From Methylocapsa acidiphila B2 (GTDB lineage: Bacteria > Pseudomonadota > Alphaproteobacteria > Rhizobiales > Beijerinckiaceae): a stretch of 64,000 bases of DNA. Below are positions 1 to 8,436 of the stretch, one piece after another; the stretch's first letter is position 1, and each line of letters opens with the position of its first letter. The position numbers and the translations under genes were made by a program. The DNA is taken from positions 930,001 to 994,000 of the forward strand of contig NZ_KE386496.1 of the NCBI RefSeq assembly GCF_000427445.1, in the 5' to 3' direction. Under the pieces are notes generated by a model that was not told the DNA's origin, made no database searches, and was given only the letters and a program-made list of their open reading frames with translations.

Positions 1-542
1 TCTTCAACAGTTTGGGGCGGCGCGCGACGCTGGTGCCATGGGGCGCCGTAGACCCTTTTCTCTCGGACAAGCCTTGGAGCGAGGCGCTGCAGGGCAAGCG
101 CGTTCTCGTCGTTTCTCCCTTCGCCGCGAGCATCCAAAAGCAATATGCTCGCCGGACGTCGATCTGGCAGGATCCGCGCGTGCTGCCCGAATTCACGCTC
201 CTGACAATCCTTCCGCCCTTCAGCGCCGGCCTCGTGCCGCCCAAGCATCCTGATTGGATCGCGGCGCTGAACGATCTGAAAGCGCAGATGGATGCTCAGA
301 ACTATGACGTCGCTTTGATCGGCGCCGGGGCTTTTTCACTTCCTTTGGCGACCCACGCCAAGCAACACGGCAAGGTCGGAATTCATATGGGGGGCACGCT
401 TCAGGTCTTGTTCGGCGTCTACGGCAACCGCTGGAAAGATAATAAGGCCTTTCACCAATATATTAACGAGAACTGGGTGAGGCCGAGCCCGAGCGAGACG
501 CCGGATACGGTCCAGAAGAACGAAAACGCCTGCTATTGGTGA
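1..542 (+). CDS. C-terminal part of an unrecognised protein (5' cut by window edge)
   Basis: The frame is open from the first complete codon at position 3, so the gene starts outside the window; about 180 residues are visible. A GKRVLVVSPF segment near residue 30 and a later YDVALIGAGAF / GKVGIHMGG stretch look like two Rossmann-type strand-turn-helix units. The protein ends in ENACYW. The layout vaguely recalls GT-D-fold or polysaccharide-associated proteins, but I do not recognise the family firmly and assign no function. A hairpin follows the stop codon by about 110 nt. Confidence 0.6.
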   Translation, partial: FNSLGRRATLVPWGAVDPFLSDKPWSEALQGKRVLVVSPFAASIQKQYARRTSIWQDPRVLPEFTLLTILPPFSAGLVPPKHPDWIAALNDLKAQMDAQNYDVALIGAGAFSLPLATHAKQHGKVGIHMGGTLQVLFGVYGNRWKDNKAFHQYINENWVRPSPSETPDTVQKNENACYW

Positions 543-650
543 TCGTCTCGGCCGACGAGCGATCCGCGTCGCGGCTGCGGAACGGACATTGGTTCGGCGC
601 GCCCGATTCGCGAAAATTACGCGAGCCTCGCCGTAGCGCGCGGCGGAAAA

Positions 651-668
651 GGGCGCCATAAGGCGCCC
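651..668. terminator. Perfect 7-bp hairpin, possible terminator of the first gene
   Basis: GGGCGCC, loop ATAA, GGCGCCC. The stem is preceded by AAAA and followed by TCATTC, so the T-tract is weak in the + direction. A run of T on the minus strand would make it more convincing there, but no minus-strand gene ends here. It may separate the first gene from the chromate transporter genes. Confidence 0.4.
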
Positions 669-688
669 TCATTCACAATTCAGCGCGA

Positions 689-1231
689 TTGTTCATATTG
701 GTTTCGCATCGCGATCTCTTTTCCGCTTTCTTCAAGCTCGGCCTTCTCGGCTTCGGCGGAGTCGCCGGCTGGGTCAGGCAAATCGTCGTCGAGGAGCGGG
801 GCTTTCTCGATGAACGCGAATTCGCCGAATGGCTCGGCGTCGCGAGCATCTTGCCGGGAGCCAACACCGTCAATCTGGCTGTCATGCTCGGCGATTTTTA
901 TAAGGGCCCGTCTGGCGTCCTCGCCGCGCTCCTCGGGCTTCTTCTGGCGCCGATCCTTATCCTGATCACGATCGTTTCGCTCTTCGATCAGTTTGCGTCT
1001 CAGCCGGACGTCAGCCGCGCGCTGGGCGGCGCCGCAGCGGCGACCGCCGGACTCGTGATCGGCAACGCCTATAAAATCATGCGCGCCATTCGCGGGGATT
1101 TCCGGGCGATGATCGTGGCCGGATCGACGTTCGCGGCCGTCGCCATCTGGCAATTCCCCCTCGCGGCGAGCCTGGCTGTTCTCGTCCCCTTGAGCATTCT
1201 CGGCTTCGCCGCATTCGGGCGGCGGTCTTGA
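689..1231 (+). CDS. Chromate transporter, N-terminal-type half (short-chain CHR protein)
   Basis: Membrane protein of the CHR family, which exports chromate or related oxyanions. It carries the family signature near the N terminus (FFKLGLLGFGG, then VVEERGFL and ASILPGANTVNLAV) followed by several hydrophobic segments. At about 180 residues it is one half of a full-length ChrA; the next gene supplies the other half. The start is uncertain: the frame opens at 662 after a stop, with no ATG or GTG before the conserved domain, only TTG codons at 689 and 698 and no clear Shine-Dalgarno sequence. The N terminus is slightly short, so 5' erosion is possible. Overlaps the next gene by 4 nt, which suggests coupled translation. 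Confidence 0.82.
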   Translation: MFILVSHRDLFSAFFKLGLLGFGGVAGWVRQIVVEERGFLDEREFAEWLGVASILPGANTVNLAVMLGDFYKGPSGVLAALLGLLLAPILILITIVSLFDQFASQPDVSRALGGAAAATAGLVIGNAYKIMRAIRGDFRAMIVAGSTFAAVAIWQFPLAASLAVLVPLSILGFAAFGRRS

Positions 1232-1785
1232 CGCCGTCCAACTCCATGTGGGGTTTACTAGTCCAACTAGCTGCAACCTTTGCGCTCTTGTCGCTCACGG
1301 CGGTAGGCGGGGCCAATGCGACGCTCCCGGAAATTCATCGGCAGATCGTCGAACTCGCGCATTTCATGGATGACGCGACTTTCGCCAAATTGGTGGCCGT
1401 CGCGCAGACGGCCCCCGGCCCGAATGTCATCGTCATCAGCGCGATCGGCTGGCATATCGCGGGCCTCCTCGGGTTGGGAGTCGCTACGGCGGCGATGATT
1501 TTGCCATCGTCCCTCGTCGCCATAGGCGCGCGCCGAACAATGCAACATTTCTCCGCTAGCGCGCCTCTTTCGACAGTCAAGAAAGCCCTGGCGCCGATCG
1601 CGGTCGGACTCATGTTCGCAAGCGGCTATGTCATGGCTCGCGCGGCGGACCACGGCGGCTTGACGATCGCTGTGACAGCCGGCATGACCCTGATTGTCGC
1701 CCGAACTCGACTGAACCCGCTTTGGGGAATCGCGGCGGGCGCCGTCATAGGCTTGGCGTCCCACCCACTGGGCTTCGCCTTCTGA
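1228..1785 (+). CDS. Chromate transporter, second half (short-chain CHR protein)
   Basis: Second CHR domain, homologous to but diverged from the preceding one: LTAVGGANATLPEIHRQIV and then KLVAVAQTAPGPNVIVIS carry the PGPN-type signature. Around five or six hydrophobic segments follow. Short-chain CHR proteins are usually encoded as tandem pairs that work together as an antiparallel dimer; this is such a pair. The start used here is TTG at 1228, overlapping the upstream stop; an ATG at 1246 is an alternative that would leave a 14-nt gap. Whether the pair transports chromate, or some other anion, cannot be told from sequence. Confidence 0.85.
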   Translation: MTPSNSMWGLLVQLAATFALLSLTAVGGANATLPEIHRQIVELAHFMDDATFAKLVAVAQTAPGPNVIVISAIGWHIAGLLGLGVATAAMILPSSLVAIGARRTMQHFSASAPLSTVKKALAPIAVGLMFASGYVMARAADHGGLTIAVTAGMTLIVARTRLNPLWGIAAGAVIGLASHPLGFAF

Positions 1786-1802
1786 TTGCCTGGAGCGCAC
1801 GG

Positions 1803-2663
1803 ATGAGCAGGATCGCCTATGTCAATGGTCAATATGTCATCCAACGCGACGCCAATGTCTCAATTCAGGATCGCGGCTATCAGTTCGGCGACGGCGTTTA
1901 CGAAGTCTGCGAAATCTTTCGAGGGGCGCTGATCGACGAGGCCCGCCATCTCGATCGGCTCGCGCGATCGCTCGAGGAACTGCGCATCGGCGCGCCCTTG
2001 GGGAAGGGCGCCTTGGGCGTGGTCCTGCGCGAGATCATCGCACGAAACAAAGTCGCCAATGGCTATGTCTATATTCAGGTCACACGGGGCGCGGCGCCAC
2101 GCGATCACGCCTTCCCGCCAAGCTCCGTCCGCTCAAGCCTTATCGTCACCGCGCGACAAATTGATCCCGAAAAGGGCGAAGCTGCCGCGCGCAAAGGCAT
2201 CAGCGTCGTCACGACTCCAGATCTGCGCTGGAAGCGCGTCGACATCAAGACCATATCGCTGATCCCGAATTGCCTGGCGCGTCAGGCGGCCAAGGAGGGC
2301 GGCGCGCAGGAGGCCTGGTTCATCGATTCAGATGGAATGGTTGTCGAAGGCGCGGCTTCGAACGCCTGGATCATCGACCGATCCGGCGCGATCGTCACCC
2401 GCCAGCTTGACAGCTCAGTCTTGCGCGGGATCACCCGGACAACGCTGATCGACATTATCGCCGCGCAGGGCTTGACGCTGGAGGAGCGCAAATTCAGCCT
2501 CGAGGAAGCTTTCTCGGCGCAGGAGGCTTTCATCACGGGCGCCACGACTCTGGTCACGCCGGTCGTCACCATCGACGGACGCAAGATCGGGGACGGCGCT
2601 CCGGGCCCATTGGCGCAAAGATTGCGCTCGATTTTTCATGACACGGCGGCGCGAACATTCTAG
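1803..2663 (+). CDS. dat: D-amino acid aminotransferase (class IV PLP enzyme)
   Basis: Transfers amino groups between D-amino acids and 2-oxoacids, e.g. supplying D-Glu or D-Ala for peptidoglycan. Class IV fold: YVNGQYV / SIQDRGYQFGDGVYE at the N terminus, the PLP lysine in VDIKTISLIPN (about residue 149), and EGAASNAWII downstream. Length 286 residues is normal. ATG at 1803 begins the conserved MSRIAYVNG; the frame is open further upstream but only through the preceding gene. The gene lies just before hfq, an order common in Hyphomicrobiales. Confidence 0.93.
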   Translation: MSRIAYVNGQYVIQRDANVSIQDRGYQFGDGVYEVCEIFRGALIDEARHLDRLARSLEELRIGAPLGKGALGVVLREIIARNKVANGYVYIQVTRGAAPRDHAFPPSSVRSSLIVTARQIDPEKGEAAARKGISVVTTPDLRWKRVDIKTISLIPNCLARQAAKEGGAQEAWFIDSDGMVVEGAASNAWIIDRSGAIVTRQLDSSVLRGITRTTLIDIIAAQGLTLEERKFSLEEAFSAQEAFITGATTLVTPVVTIDGRKIGDGAPGPLAQRLRSIFHDTAARTF

Positions 2664-2863
2664 AATTTTGAACATAGACGGTTAGTGACATTTTTTACGA
2701 TGAGTTGTCTCGCGTCGTCATAAAAACGCTGGCGCGCCCCTGTCGGCCGCTTTTATATGGCCGAAAACAAACTATCGGCGCCATTGATTGCGTCTGACCC
2801 GGCTCTATTGAACAGGCGAGCGATGAGCGTCGGCCAGTGCGCCAAGAACAAAACAGGACTTTC

Positions 2864-3118
2864 ATGATGGCGGCAGAACGGCCACAAAACCTCCAGGACA
2901 CTTTTCTCAATTTTGTGCGTAAGAACAAGGTGCCTTTGACGATTTTCCTGGTCAATGGTGTGAAGCTCCAGGGCGTCGTAACCTGGTTTGATAATTTTTG
3001 CGTGCTCCTTCGCCGGGACGGACATTCCCAGCTCGTTTACAAGCACGCGATTTCGACCATCATGCCGGGGCAGCCGATCCAGATGTTCGAATCGGGCGAT
3101 GAGAGCGGAGCAGGGTAG
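2864..3118 (+). CDS. hfq: RNA chaperone Hfq
   Basis: Hexameric Sm-like protein that pairs small RNAs with mRNAs. 84 residues: the Sm1 motif reads [15 protein letters not shown] and the Sm2 motif [17 protein letters not shown] at the N terminus is the expected proximal-face segment. I chose ATG 2864, with ACAGGAC a few bases upstream, over in-frame codons further upstream, because family members begin at this point. About 200 nt separate it from dat and contain a GGCC-rich inverted repeat (about 2743-2764), so it may have its own promoter. hflX follows. Confidence 0.97.
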   Translation: MMAAERPQNLQDTFLNFVRKNKVPLTIFLVNGVKLQGVVTWFDNFCVLLRRDGHSQLVYKHAISTIMPGQPIQMFESGDESGAG

Positions 3119-3278
3119 AGCTAAAGTCCAGCTCAATAGCCGATGGTTTTCCTGAAAATCGCGATTTCTATGCCTATATATAGTCAGGATTGGACATGGG
3201 CTCGTTGTCTCGCCCACAGTCCCGCAGGAGACGGACATCGAAGAGCAAGCAAAGCCGTTGCGTTCAGCGACGACCAAA

Positions 3279-4640
3279 ATGAGCGAAAACGGGATTGCGA
3301 CAAGAGCGCGCGCGCTTGTCATCGGTCCCTATCTTAGCGAAAGAACGAGAGGGACCTTCGACGAGCGGGGAGGCGCGGCCGCGCTACGATCCGCGAGGGG
3401 GCCAGAGGCGCGTCTGGCTGAGGCGCGGGGATTAGCCGAAGCCATTGATCTCGATATCGTCGATGCGCAAATCGTCCTGCTCAGGCAGATCCATCCGGCG
3501 AGCTTCCTCGGCAAAGGAAAAGTCGCCGAACTCGCGGAGTTCGCGCGGGCGGAAGAGATCGACCTCGTCATTATGGATTGCGCGCTTTCGCCGGTCCAGC
3601 AGCGCAATCTCGAAAAGGCGCTCTCGGCGAAGGTCATCGACAGAACCGGCCTCATTCTCGAAATTTTTGGCCTCCGGGCGCGAACGCGGGAAGGCGCGCT
3701 GCAGGTCGAGCTTGCTCATTTGGCCTATCAAAAGTCCCGCCTCGTGCGCTCATGGACCCACCTTGAACGGCAGCGCGGCGGCTTCGGCTTTCTTGGCGGT
3801 CCTGGCGAAACCCAAATCGAGACCGATCGCCGGCTCATTCAGGAGCGCATGAGCCGCATCGAGCAGGAGCTCGCCGGGGTCAAGCGCACGCGCGGCCTGC
3901 ACCGCAAGACGCGCCGGGCCACGCCCTATCCGATCATCGCCCTCGTCGGCTATACGAACGCCGGAAAATCCACCCTTTTCAACCGACTGACCAAGGCCGG
4001 CGTGCTCGCGGAAGATATGCTCTTCGCAACGCTCGATCCGACCCTTCGCGGCGTTTGTTTGCCGCACGGCGGTGAAATCATCCTGTCGGACACGGTCGGA
4101 TTTATTTCCGAGCTTCCGACCATGCTGGTCTCCGCATTCCGCGCGACCCTTGAGGAAGTGCTCGAGGCGGACGTCATTCTTCACGTCCGCGACGTCGCCC
4201 ATGAGGATTCTGAGCCGCAGAGATCCGACGTCGAGGCGGTTCTGGCGGATCTCGGAGTCGACCCGAGCGGCGACAGGCGCTTGATGGAGGTGTGGAACAA
4301 GGCCGATCTTCTCGACGACGATAGGCTCGCCGCATCGCGCGCCGACGCGCGCAGCCGATCGGCTGGCGCCAAGCCGATCATCGTCTCGGCGCTCACAGGG
4401 CAGGGCGTGGACGAACTCTATGCAGCCATCGAGGCGCGGCTCGCGATCGGGCGCGTCGTTTTCGAGGTGCCGCTCGATCCTGTCGACGGCCGAAGCCTCA
4501 ATTGGCTCTATGAACATACTGAGGTGCTGCGTAAAAGGACAGAGTCCGACGGGTCTCTCAGCATCACCATTCGCGTCGCCCTGGAACGGGCGGAAATGGT
4601 CAGGCGGCGCTTCATAGTTGACGCGCCTGTCCAGGCGTGA
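3279..4640 (+). CDS. hflX: GTPase HflX
   Basis: Ribosome-associated GTPase that splits stalled or heat-damaged 70S ribosomes. The N-terminal HflX domain ([17 protein letters not shown], then [12 protein letters not shown]) is followed by a helical linker with the family hallmark [13 protein letters not shown] and a TrmE-Era-type G domain: G1 GYTNAGKST around residue 224, G3 DTVGFI, G4 NKAD. 453 residues from ATG 3279; a TTG at 3258 is also in frame, and neither has a clear Shine-Dalgarno sequence. Downstream of hfq as in many proteobacteria; ends 10 nt from the convergent mazG. Confidence 0.95.
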   Translation: MSENGIATRARALVIGPYLSERTRGTFDERGGAAALRSARGPEARLAEARGLAEAIDLDIVDAQIVLLRQIHPASFLGKGKVAELAEFARAEEIDLVIMDCALSPVQQRNLEKALSAKVIDRTGLILEIFGLRARTREGALQVELAHLAYQKSRLVRSWTHLERQRGGFGFLGGPGETQIETDRRLIQERMSRIEQELAGVKRTRGLHRKTRRATPYPIIALVGYTNAGKSTLFNRLTKAGVLAEDMLFATLDPTLRGVCLPHGGEIILSDTVGFISELPTMLVSAFRATLEEVLEADVILHVRDVAHEDSEPQRSDVEAVLADLGVDPSGDRRLMEVWNKADLLDDDRLAASRADARSRSAGAKPIIVSALTGQGVDELYAAIEARLAIGRVVFEVPLDPVDGRSLNWLYEHTEVLRKRTESDGSLSITIRVALERAEMVRRRFIVDAPVQA

Positions 4641-4644
4641 GATC

Positions 4645-4662
4645 GCGGGATCAGCTTCCCGC
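4645..4662. terminator. Hairpin between convergent hflX and mazG
   Basis: GCGGGA, six-base loop, TCCCGC, covering the short gap and the mazG stop codon, followed on the + strand by AGATTTC. The stem is only 6 bp and the T-tract is poor. Its position between two 3' ends is the main argument for a bidirectional terminator. Confidence 0.35.
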
Positions 4663-5502
4663 AGATTTCTCGCAGGTCTTGGCCTCGACCCAGAGCGCTT
4701 CCATTTCTTCCAAACTCGCTTGATCGGGCGAGACGCCCTGAGCGGCTAGACGCATTTCGATGAAACGGAAGCGGCGCTCAAATTTGGCGTTGGCGCCGCG
4801 AATCGCATGTTCCGGATCCGCCCCGGCATGCCTGGCGAGATTGGCGACGGTGAACAGTAAATCGCCGATTTCATCCTCGACCGCGCTAGGATCGCCGGAG
4901 TCGAGAGCGCCTTCGATTTCATCGGTCTCCTCACGAATCTTGGCGACCACCAAGCGCGCGTCATTCCAATCAAAGCCGACGGTCGACGCCTTGGCCTGTA
5001 ATTTCACGGCGCGGGTCAAGCCGGGAAGGGCGAGGGGGACATGTTCGAGCAGGCTCGCTCGCCCGCTTACGTCCGCCGCGCCATCATCGCCTGGAATCGC
5101 TTTTCGCGCGGACTCTTTCGCGGCTTTTTCGTCGGCTTTGATTCTCGCCCAGGAAGCCTTCACCTCGTCAGGCGTCAGGAGGCCGGCGTCGCCGAAGACA
5201 TGCGGATGACGTCGGATCATCTTCTGAGCAATCGACAGGACCACGTCGCCGAAATCGAAAGCCTCGGCCTCCTCGGCCAGGCGCGCCTGAAAGACCACTT
5301 GGAAAAGCAGATCCCCCAGCTCTTCCTTGAAATCGGCCATATCGCCTCGTGCTACGGCATCAGCGACCTCATAGGCCTCTTCGATGGAAAATGGGACAAT
5401 GGTCTCGAAGGTTTGCGCAAGATCCCAGCGGCAGCCGGTTTCCCGGTCGCGCAAAGCCGCCATGATCTCAAGGAGGCGATGGATGTCGCGAGTGGGCTGC
5501 AT
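4651..5502 (-). CDS. mazG: Nucleoside triphosphate pyrophosphohydrolase MazG
   Basis: Hydrolyses NTPs and dNTPs to monophosphates and pyrophosphate, cleaning the pool of aberrant nucleotides. Two tandem all-alpha MazG domains, each with the metal-binding EExxD-type helix: [15 protein letters not shown] in the first half and [17 protein letters not shown] in the second. 283 residues from the ATG at 5502, which begins [14 protein letters not shown]; an in-frame ATG 14 codons upstream adds a non-conserved tail. Convergent with hflX, following it in the usual hfq-hflX-mazG order though on the other strand. Confidence 0.93.
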   Translation of the reverse strand: MQPTRDIHRLLEIMAALRDRETGCRWDLAQTFETIVPFSIEEAYEVADAVARGDMADFKEELGDLLFQVVFQARLAEEAEAFDFGDVVLSIAQKMIRRHPHVFGDAGLLTPDEVKASWARIKADEKAAKESARKAIPGDDGAADVSGRASLLEHVPLALPGLTRAVKLQAKASTVGFDWNDARLVVAKIREETDEIEGALDSGDPSAVEDEIGDLLFTVANLARHAGADPEHAIRGANAKFERRFRFIEMRLAAQGVSPDQASLEEMEALWVEAKTCEKSAGS

Positions 5503-5579
5503 GGAATGACGACAATACCCCACGGGAGACGGAGAAGAGTCCATCTCCCGCTTGTAACGCGCCTCGGCGACGCTTCCGC

Positions 5580-6236
5580 TTAATCGAGCGACAGCGACAG
5601 AGCTTCACGCCCTTTCGGCGTGTCAACGACGCGCATGGTCACCGGCTGGCCTTCGGCGAGATGCTGAACGCCGGACGGCCCTAGAATCGAGATGTGGACG
5701 AAGACATCCTTGCCGCCATCATTCGACTGGACGAAGCCGAAGCCCTTATTGTCGTCGAACCATTTAACGGTCCCGCTGACGGAGACGGCGCTGGACGGGT
5801 CCGGCGCGCGGCGAGGCGGCCGCGGCGAATCGCCGAACGTGCGCGGCTGTGGCGCGCGCTCCGCGGCGCCGGCCGTATCGACCTCGAGCACGCGCGTGAC
5901 CTGCGCGCCCTTGACGCCGTTGGAGACTGTCACCTTCAGCTTCGCGCCGGGCGGAACCGTCTCATAGCCAGCCGCTTGAAGCGCGCCGATATGGAGGAAG
6001 GCGTCGCCCGTTCCATTGCCCAGCTCAACGAAGCCAAAGCCTTTGTCGCCCTTGAACCACTTGACGACGGCGTCGACCGTGGGGCCGCTCATGGGGGCGC
6101 CGAATTCCGGCGCTCCACCGCCAAAGCTCGACGGCGCGCGTGGGGCGCGACTCTGCCGCGGCATATCGTAGGGTGAGGGGCCGTCGTCGTCGAAGCCCCT
6201 TTTCTTGGGTCCCCGGAAATCTCTACCTTTGCTCAT
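5580..6236 (-). CDS. Cold-shock protein with two CSD domains
   Basis: Nucleic-acid-binding protein of the CspA family. 218 residues: a basic and Gly/Pro-rich N terminus (about 50 residues), a first CSD with VVKWFKGDKGFGFVEL and DAFLHIGAL, a proline-rich linker, and a second CSD with GTVKWFDDNKGFGFVQ and DVFVHISIL. RNP1 (KGFGFV) and RNP2 (FVHI / FLHI) aromatic residues are intact in both domains. Double-CSD proteins are typical of alphaproteobacteria (Caulobacter CspC/CspD type). ATG 6236 was chosen; a codon 7 positions upstream is also in frame. A second, clearly different, double-CSD gene lies at 19587-20183. Confidence 0.92.
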   Translation of the reverse strand: MSKGRDFRGPKKRGFDDDGPSPYDMPRQSRAPRAPSSFGGGAPEFGAPMSGPTVDAVVKWFKGDKGFGFVELGNGTGDAFLHIGALQAAGYETVPPGAKLKVTVSNGVKGAQVTRVLEVDTAGAAERAPQPRTFGDSPRPPRRAPDPSSAVSVSGTVKWFDDNKGFGFVQSNDGGKDVFVHISILGPSGVQHLAEGQPVTMRVVDTPKGREALSLSLD

Positions 6237-6435
6237 GATGTGCCTGCTCGTCTCCACCTACAACCGCCTAACGCCTTAAAACCCGGCGTCACTCCGCCCG
6301 TAAAAATCGCCCGATTCCAATGCGGGACGCCTTAATGGCGATCGCGTCCGCTACGCCAAAAGGCCGGCAGCCAAATAGGCTCCAGCCAATAGTTTTGAAA
6401 ATGGTATTCGCTATGAATGCCAATAGTCCCAGCCT

Positions 6436-6458
6436 TGAACAAATATATCAATTGTTCA
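6436..6458. repeat. 7-bp inverted repeat with AT-rich 9-nt spacer
   Basis: TGAACAA, nine bases, TTGTTCA, in the region upstream of the double-CSD gene. The dyad could be a protein-binding operator or an RNA hairpin. No downstream T-tract is present. Confidence 0.3.
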
Positions 6459-6516
6459 GCGCCTTGGCTAGACCGTGATGGCGAAAAGTTAGGGCTTCTT
6501 CAGACGGATATAACGC

Positions 6517-6729
6517 GTGGAAACAAAGAGATTCCGAGAACTTTGCAGTACGCTTGAGCTTTCTATGCGGCTAAAGCGCGCTGGGTTCGAGATCGTTCGC
6601 TCCGCCGCGCAAAGGGCCGCGACTCCCTCGGAGCAGGCTGAACGCCGGATCAGGGCGCGCTTCGGCATGTCGCAAGGCTTTCTGCGCGCGGGGCGCGTCA
6701 ACGCCGAAGGGGGCTACCCTAGAGGATGA
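6517..6729 (+). CDS. Possible small protein, 70 residues, unrecognised
   Basis: Frame starting with GTG at 6517 and ending at TGA 6729. The product is arginine- and alanine-rich with no recognisable domain. No Shine-Dalgarno sequence is evident before the GTG, and a comparably long frame exists on the opposite strand, so it may simply be a chance frame in GC-rich DNA. Listed because nothing else explains the stretch. Confidence 0.2.
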   Translation: METKRFRELCSTLELSMRLKRAGFEIVRSAAQRAATPSEQAERRIRARFGMSQGFLRAGRVNAEGGYPRG

Positions 6730-6791
6730 TTCGCATAATCAATATTATGGAACCTAACTAAGCAGGATCTGCCGTCGGAGTCGATCCGCGC

Positions 6792-7589
6792 TCACGCCAG
6801 GATCTGCATGCCGTCGAAGGCCGGCTCGATATTGGCAGGCAACTCCGCCTTGAGCCGCTCGAAATCGAGGTCCGTGTGCATATTGGTGAGGATCGCGCGC
6901 TTGGGTCGCAGCTTGGCGATCCAATCCAGGGTTTCCGGCAAAGAGAAATGGCTGGGATGCGGCGTATAGCGCAAGGCGTCGACGATCCAAATGTCGAGCC
7001 CCTCGAGAAAGCCACGACTTTCGACCGGAATGGCGTTGAGGTCTGGCGAATAAGCGACATTGCCAAAACGGAATCCGAGCGCGTCTATGTCGCCGTGCTC
7101 GAGCTGGAACGGCAAGGCCTCCACGGCGCCGCCGGGTCCGTCGATCGTGACGGATTCGCCGGCGAAAAGGCGATGCTCGTTCAGCAGCGCCGGATACTGG
7201 CTTCCGGGAGGCGTCTCGAAAATATAGCTGAAAGCCGTCCGAACCCGGGCGGACGTCGGCGCATCCATATGTATGTCGATCTTGCGGCGGGCCATGATGA
7301 CCAACGGCCGGACGTCATCCATGCCATGGATATGGTCGGCATGGGCATGAGTGAGCAGGATTCCGTCGAGACGGCTGACGCCGAGCCCTAATAATTGATC
7401 GCGAAGATCAGGCGAGGTGTCGACCAGCACCTGAGTCTTGGCGTCGCCGCCTTCCGCGCGCTCCACAAGGATCGAGCAGCGCCGCCGACGGTTTTTCGGA
7501 TTGTTTGGATCACAGGCGCCCCAGCCCTGGCCGACCCGTGGGACGCCAGCGGAAGAGCCGCAGCCGAGAATGGTGATCGTGAGGCTCAC
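6792..7589 (-). CDS. MBL-fold metallohydrolase, PhnP-like
   Basis: Metallo-beta-lactamase-fold hydrolase of 265 residues. The N terminus ILGCGSSAGVPRVG is typical of the PhnP / RNase Z-like branch; the di-metal motif is HAHADHIHG at residues 81-89, with later ligands in the LEHGD and NMHTD segments. Relatives act as cyclic phosphodiesterases, but the substrate here is not known. Its start overlaps the tatD stop by 4 nt, so the two are co-translated; TatD and this MBL protein are neighbours in many alphaproteobacteria. Confidence 0.9.
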   Translation of the reverse strand: MSLTITILGCGSSAGVPRVGQGWGACDPNNPKNRRRRCSILVERAEGGDAKTQVLVDTSPDLRDQLLGLGVSRLDGILLTHAHADHIHGMDDVRPLVIMARRKIDIHMDAPTSARVRTAFSYIFETPPGSQYPALLNEHRLFAGESVTIDGPGGAVEALPFQLEHGDIDALGFRFGNVAYSPDLNAIPVESRGFLEGLDIWIVDALRYTPHPSHFSLPETLDWIAKLRPKRAILTNMHTDLDFERLKAELPANIEPAFDGMQILA

Positions 7590-8401
7590 GCGGCGTCCTC
7601 GCGGGCGCTGTCCGGCCGCGACATTTTATCGAAAAGGCGAAGCACATTGGCGCTTGTCGCGGCGGCCAGATCTGCGATCGAAACGCCCTTGAGGCCAGCG
7701 ATAAATTCGGCCGTGGCCGCGACATAGGCGGGCTCATTGCGTCCGCCGCGATGAGGAACCGGCGCAAGGAAGGGCGCGTCCGTCTCGACCAGCAACTTAT
7801 CCAGCGGGACTGCGCGCGCGACGTCGCGGATTTCGCTCGCGTTTTTGAACGTCACGATTCCGGAGAAGGAAATATAGAGGCCAAGAGAAAGCGCGGCCTC
7901 GGCGAGCGCCATGGACGAAGTGAAGCAATGCAGCAGACCCTTAAAAGGTCCCTTCCCCATTTCGTCGGCGAGGATCGCGGCGACGTCGGCGTCGGCGTCG
8001 CGGGCGTGGACGACGACCGGCAAGCCGGTTTGACGCGCCGCGGCGATATGGGTGCGGAAGACGCGCTCGGCAGTGTCGCGCGGAACTTTATCGTGATGGT
8101 AGTCGAGGCCGGTTTCACCGATTCCAACGCATTTTGGATGCTGCGCCAGCGTTGTGAGACGATCGAGGGTCGCTTCGGCGCCTTCATTGGCGTGTTCCGG
8201 GTGGTCGCCAACGGTGCAGAACACATCCGGATAAGCCTCGGCGAGCGTGCTGATCTCCGCGAATTTGTCGATACGCGTCGAGATTGTGATCATTCGCATC
8301 ACGCCCGCGGCGCGCGCCCGCGCGACGACGGCGTCGCGCTCCGGGGCGAAATCCGGGAAATCGAGATGGCAATGGCTGTCGATCAACAAAGGCTGCCTCA
8401 A
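7586..8401 (-). CDS. tatD: TatD family metal-dependent DNase/hydrolase
   Basis: TIM-barrel amidohydrolase-superfamily enzyme of 271 residues; characterised relatives are 3'-5' exonucleases involved in DNA repair or turnover. Metal ligands: DSHCHLD at residues 8-14, the strand IGETGLDYH, HARD, HCF and ETDAPFLAP. The family motif usually written GxHPH is GDHPEHA here. Sits between metG and the MBL hydrolase, all minus, with gaps small enough for one transcript. Confidence 0.93.
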   Translation of the reverse strand: MRQPLLIDSHCHLDFPDFAPERDAVVARARAAGVMRMITISTRIDKFAEISTLAEAYPDVFCTVGDHPEHANEGAEATLDRLTTLAQHPKCVGIGETGLDYHHDKVPRDTAERVFRTHIAAARQTGLPVVVHARDADADVAAILADEMGKGPFKGLLHCFTSSMALAEAALSLGLYISFSGIVTFKNASEIRDVARAVPLDKLLVETDAPFLAPVPHRGGRNEPAYVAATAEFIAGLKGVSIADLAAATSANVLRLFDKMSRPDSAREDAA

Positions 8402-8436
8402 TAGTTCGGATTTTTCGAGCCTGCGACTGGCTCCGT

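Larger units (their letters stand above)
6237..6791. other. Intergenic region without a confident gene
   Basis: About 555 nt upstream of the cold-shock gene. It includes several short AT-rich stretches, an inverted repeat (6436-6458) and one weak 70-codon frame on the + strand (6517-6729). The 5' leader and promoter of the cold-shock gene should lie here; long structured leaders are common for csp genes, but I could not define one. Confidence 0.5.

Noticed and set aside
2743-2764. GGCC-rich inverted repeat upstream of hfq as a terminator of dat
   Set aside because: 10-nt loop, no T-tract in the right direction; kept only as a possible leader structure.
5523-5550. 7-bp hairpin downstream of the cold-shock gene as terminator
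   Set aside because: 14-nt loop and no T-tract on the minus strand; lies inside the 5' region of mazG.
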